From positions 55,418 through 114,576 of the forward strand of contig CAJUCM010000002.1 in NCBI GenBank assembly GCA_910585235.1: a stretch of 59,159 nucleotides of DNA, read 5' to 3'. The notes beneath the pieces are model-generated. The model made no database searches. It was not told the DNA's origin and saw only the letters and a list, made by a program, of their open reading frames with translations. Source of the stretch: an uncultured Christensenella sp. Its GTDB lineage: Bacteria; Bacillota; Clostridia; Christensenellales; Borkfalkiaceae. Shown here piece by piece: positions 56,504 through 59,159 of this stretch. The first letter of the stretch is position 1. Every line of letters begins with the position of its first letter. Both the position numbers and the translations under genes were made by a program.

Positions 56504-56737
56504 ATGGAAAAGAAACTGAGTGAATTTTCGATCGGGGAGAGGGGCGTTATAAAAGCGGTTGCGGGCGAAGGAAAGATCCGCCGCCGCCTTTTCGATATGG
56601 GAGTGACGCCCGGCGCGGACGTTTATCTGAGAAAGAAAGCGCCGCTCGGCGATCCGATCGAAGTGACGATCCGCGGTTATGAGCTTACCCTGCGCAAAAC
56701 GGAAGCGGAATGCGTGACGATGGAGACTGGAAAATGA
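56504..56737 (+). CDS. feoA: FeoA-family protein, second locus, second copy (77 aa)
   Basis: The motifs SEFSIGERGVIKAV, RRRLFDMGVTPGADVYLRKKAPLGDPIEVTIRGYELTLRK (in parts) are those of the classic FeoA, closer to the common form than the copy before it. It is cytoplasmic and likely contacts the GTPase part of FeoB. CGAGG lies 10 nt before the ATG. It overlaps feoB by 4 nt (ATGA), so the two are made together. Confidence 0.94.
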   Translation: MEKKLSEFSIGERGVIKAVAGEGKIRRRLFDMGVTPGADVYLRKKAPLGDPIEVTIRGYELTLRKTEAECVTMETGK

Positions 56738-59097
56738 TCAATTTTGCATTGGCAGGCAATCCGAATTGCGGAAAAACGACGCTCTTCAATCTTCTGACGG
56801 GTTCGACGGCGTACGTCGGCAACTGGCCCGGCGTTACGGTGGATAAGCGCGAGGGGGTCTATAAAAAGGGTGCGGAGCCCGTCAAGATCGTCGATCTTCC
56901 GGGAATTTATTCGCTTTCGCCCTATACGCCCGAAGAGGTGATCTCGCGCAACTTTATTCTCGACGAAAAGCCCGCGTGCGTTATCAATATTATAGACGCG
57001 ACCAATCTGGAACGCAATCTGTATCTGACGACGCAGCTCATGGAGATCGACGTTCCCATGATCATCGCGCTCAACATGATGGACGCGGTGGAAAAGAACG
57101 GCGACAGGCTCGACGCGGAGGAACTCGAAAAAAAGATCGGCGTTCCCGTCGTCAAGATTTCCGCTTTGAAAGGAGAGGGGATCAAAGAGCTGATGGACAG
57201 GGCGATCAAGTGCTCCAAACAGCCGAGAAAGGGGGAGACGGTCTTGAAAGATTCCCCGATCGCGCACCTGATCCGCGACGTTTCGATCGCGCTGAGCGGA
57301 CAGAAAGAGGTGAACGCGCCTCTCTTTCATGCGGTGAAGCTGTGCGAAATGGACGAGATCGAAGCCAAGGCGCACGAAGAACTTATTCCCATGGTAGACG
57401 CGTTCAAGGCGACTTTTTCGGATGATACGTTCGGCACGGACTTCGAGGCGATCGTCGCCGACGCGAGATATAAATACATATCGGCGAATTATTCCTCCGT
57501 ATTGGAGCGTAAGAATAAATCGGGCGAAAAACTGACGAGATCGGATAAGGCGGATAAAATTCTGACGCACAGAGTGTGGGGCATTCCCATCTTTATTCTC
57601 ATTCTGTTTGCGATCTTCCACGTCACGTTTGCAGAGGATTTTCTGTATATCGGCGCATGGGCTTCGCTCGGCGGCGGACTTCCCACGCTCGAAGAACTCG
57701 GCATGGATACGGAAAACGTGGGCGTACAGCTTCTTGCCTGTTTCTATGACGGAACGCTGTTCTCTCCGGGCGTGATGTTGCAGAATCTGATGGGCTGGCT
57801 GACGGGGCTTGTCGGCACGGGGCTGGAAATGGCTTGCGTGAACGCTCCCGAATGGCTGGGCGGATTTGTCGTCAACGGCGTGTGGGAAGGACTTGCGGCG
57901 GTCCTCAGCTTCGTTCCCCAGATCCTTGTTCTGTTCCTGCTCTTCTCCATTCTCGAAGACAGCGGATACATGGCGCGCATTGCGTTCATCCTCGACAGAA
58001 TTTTCAGAAAGTTCGGTCTTTCGGGCAGGGCGTTCATGCCCATGATCATGGGCTTCGGCTGTTCCGTTCCCGCATTCGTGAATACGCGGACGCTGGCGGA
58101 CGAACAGGAACGAACGGCGACGATACGGGTGATCCCGTTCTTCTCGTGCGGGGCAAAACTGCCCATTCTGACGGCGATTTCGGGCGGGATCCTCGGCGCG
58201 GCGGACGCGCCCTACGTCGATCTCATTGTGCTCGGAATGTATTTGCTCGGCATTGTCGTTGCGATCTCTACGGTGATTCTGATGCGCTCGACGACCATGC
58301 GCGGGGAGGTTCCCCCGTTTATTATGGAACTTCCCGCCTATCATAAACCGCTTTTTAAGGGTTTGATGATCCACCTTTGGGATAAACTCAAACACTTCCT
58401 GAAAAAGGCGTTTACGGTCATACTCGCCTCCACGATCGTGGTGTGGTTCCTGTCGCATTTCAGTTGGGATTGGCACTACCTTGCCGACGAGGATATGAGT
58501 AGAAGTATTCTTGCAAGCCTCGGAATGCTGATACAGCCCATTTTAACGCCGATCGGTTGCGGCTCGCAACTCGGTCAGTTCGGCTGGGTGTTCGCGGTGG
58601 CGGCAATGACGGGTCTCATTGCAAAGGAAAACGTGCTTGCGACGTTCTCGGTGCTGTGCGCGACGATCGCGGCGGGCGCGGGCGTAGGGTTCGAGGCGAG
58701 CGAAGAGGGCGTTTCCGAAGTGATCTTCCTCATACAGCAGACGGGTATTACGGTTCCCGCACTGATCGCGTTCATCTCGTTCAATATGCTGACGATTCCC
58801 TGTTTCGCGGCGTGCGCTACGGCGAAAGCCGAACTTCCCAAGGGCAAGTTCAAGTGGACGCTTCTCTTCTGGGTGGTCGTCTCCTATCTGGTTTCGTCTA
58901 TGATCTATCTTGTCGGCGAATGGTGGTGGACAGCGTTTATCTGGGCGGCGGTCATTGCGGCGGCAATTTTGGGGATCGCGCTGTGGAATAAAAAACACCC
59001 CGTCAAAAAGGCGGTTGCGGCGGTCGGCGCGGATGCGGAAGGACTTGCGGAAGTAGCCGTGAGCGAAGCGGAAGAACCTACCGAGAAAAAGGAGTAA
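56734..59097 (+). CDS. feoB: Ferrous iron transporter FeoB (787 aa)
   Basis: A full-length GTP-gated Fe2+ importer. The GTPase has G1 GNPNCGKT (8-15), the switch GNWPGVTVD, G3 DLPG, G4 NMMD and G5 ISALKGEG. A helical domain links to the membrane part, which has two Gate motifs (FMPMIMGFGCSVPAFVNTR and FFSCGAKLPILTAIS) with conserved cysteines, and the C-terminal helices. The last 40 residues are Ala/Glu/Lys-rich. ATG 56734 is fixed by the 4-nt overlap with feoA. All GTPase motifs are intact, unlike the copy at 12627, so this is probably the main iron importer. It is followed 5 nt later by a small membrane-protein gene. Confidence 0.96.
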   Translation: MINFALAGNPNCGKTTLFNLLTGSTAYVGNWPGVTVDKREGVYKKGAEPVKIVDLPGIYSLSPYTPEEVISRNFILDEKPACVINIIDATNLERNLYLTTQLMEIDVPMIIALNMMDAVEKNGDRLDAEELEKKIGVPVVKISALKGEGIKELMDRAIKCSKQPRKGETVLKDSPIAHLIRDVSIALSGQKEVNAPLFHAVKLCEMDEIEAKAHEELIPMVDAFKATFSDDTFGTDFEAIVADARYKYISANYSSVLERKNKSGEKLTRSDKADKILTHRVWGIPIFILILFAIFHVTFAEDFLYIGAWASLGGGLPTLEELGMDTENVGVQLLACFYDGTLFSPGVMLQNLMGWLTGLVGTGLEMACVNAPEWLGGFVVNGVWEGLAAVLSFVPQILVLFLLFSILEDSGYMARIAFILDRIFRKFGLSGRAFMPMIMGFGCSVPAFVNTRTLADEQERTATIRVIPFFSCGAKLPILTAISGGILGAADAPYVDLIVLGMYLLGIVVAISTVILMRSTTMRGEVPPFIMELPAYHKPLFKGLMIHLWDKLKHFLKKAFTVILASTIVVWFLSHFSWDWHYLADEDMSRSILASLGMLIQPILTPIGCGSQLGQFGWVFAVAAMTGLIAKENVLATFSVLCATIAAGAGVGFEASEEGVSEVIFLIQQTGITVPALIAFISFNMLTIPCFAACATAKAELPKGKFKWTLLFWVVVSYLVSSMIYLVGEWWWTAFIWAAVIAAAILGIALWNKKHPVKKAVAAVGADAEGLAEVAVSEAEEPTEKKE

Positions 59098-59102
59098 CGC
59101 TT

Positions 59103-59159
59103 ATGCAGTGGTATGAAATTTTAGTGATCGTGTTGGCGGCGGCGTTTGTCGTCGGGGTC
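59103..59159 (+). CDS. FeoB-associated membrane protein, 5' fragment
   Basis: An ATG at 59103, 5 nt after feoB, opens a frame reading MQWYEILVIVLAAAFVVGV to the window edge. A short hydrophobic start directly after feoB is the pattern of the FeoB-associated Cys-rich membrane proteins (about 50-70 residues). The cysteines, if present, lie beyond the window, so the call rests on position and the membrane segment. AAAGGAG lies upstream in the feoB end. Confidence 0.6.
   Translation, partial: MQWYEILVIVLAAAFVVGV

Noticed and set aside
56677..58476. A 599-codon minus-strand frame opposite feoB
   Set aside because: Highly charged, domain-free translation opposite a fully conserved FeoB.
1..59159. 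CRISPR arrays, insertion sequences, prophage or conjugation genes
   Set aside because: No regularly spaced repeats, transposase or recombinase motifs, terminal inverted repeats of IS type, or phage structural genes were seen.
1..59159. tRNA and rRNA genes
   Set aside because: The intergenic gaps are all under about 300 bp and none shows a T-loop GGTTCGAATCC-type pattern with an acceptor stem, or rRNA sequence.

Overview
The window reads as a stretch of chromosome from an anaerobic, fermentative low-to-mid-GC Gram-positive bacterium, most likely a gut-type Clostridia. This rests on gene content: a trimeric [FeFe] hydrogenase, a TM1266-type hydrogenase-associated protein, a minimal SufCB system, two Feo iron-uptake loci, lipoproteins with standard lipoboxes, strong AGGAGG ribosome-binding sites and sigma-A-type promoters (TTGACA, 17 bp, TATAAT). 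No rRNA, tRNA, CRISPR array, insertion sequence or prophage gene was seen. The finer taxon cannot be fixed from the sequence alone.

Layout. 0-8 kb: the end of a CBS-like gene, glutamate dehydrogenase, a repeat-bearing surface lipoprotein, a Na+/phosphate cotransporter and a GH51 arabinofuranosidase. 8-18.4 kb: an RNA methyltransferase and pseudouridine synthase, a large membrane-anchored surface protein, a DUF378 protein, a first feoA-feoB pair whose FeoB lacks the usual guanine-recognition motifs, a second pseudouridine synthase, an ArsR-regulated Zn/Cd ATPase and a transglutaminase-like protein. 18.4-23 kb: adenine deaminase, RdgB and YfcE-like genes in an overlapping operon, then an AT-richer TetR plus Acg-like nitroreductase pair. 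23-31 kb, minus strand: a flippase-like membrane protein, an EamA transporter, a D-2-hydroxyacid dehydrogenase and the hydC-hydB-hydA operon. 31-41.7 kb: a copper-chaperone-like protein, an AraC regulator and a glycan-use cluster (GH31, GH36, esterase, MBL hydrolase, MFS transporter, GH2). 41.8-43.7 kb, minus: the paired TIGR03915/TIGR03916 DNA-metabolism genes. 43.9-49.2 kb: a two-component system with a surface protein, and SufC-SufB. 49.2-54.7 kb: a His/Cys-rich lipoprotein (minus), a TM1266 gene behind a structured attenuator leader, an NMT1-type ABC transporter, an NYN-domain protein and a GH13 enzyme. 54.8-59.16 kb: a GNAT-like protein (minus) and a feoA-feoA-feoB locus with an operator-like palindromic leader.

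Themes. Iron and Fe-S metabolism recur (Feo twice, SufCB, hydrogenase, TM1266), as expected for a hydrogen-producing anaerobe. Plant-type glycan breakdown (arabinofuranosidase, alpha-galactosidase, GH31, GH2, GH13) feeds fermentation, whose reductant leaves through the hydrogenase and perhaps D-lactate. Intergenic space is very tight: several promoters sit inside the preceding terminator, and several genes have a -10 box so close to the start codon that the mRNA should be leaderless or nearly so.

Most unusual points: (1) the substrate-binding lipoprotein at 50,071-51,123 looks circularly permuted relative to its family; (2) the TM1266/ABC operon is preceded by a riboswitch-like leader I cannot assign to a class; (3) the first FeoB has lost G4 and G5; (4) the leaderless and terminator-embedded promoters; (5) a G9 tract near the start of a surface lipoprotein gene.
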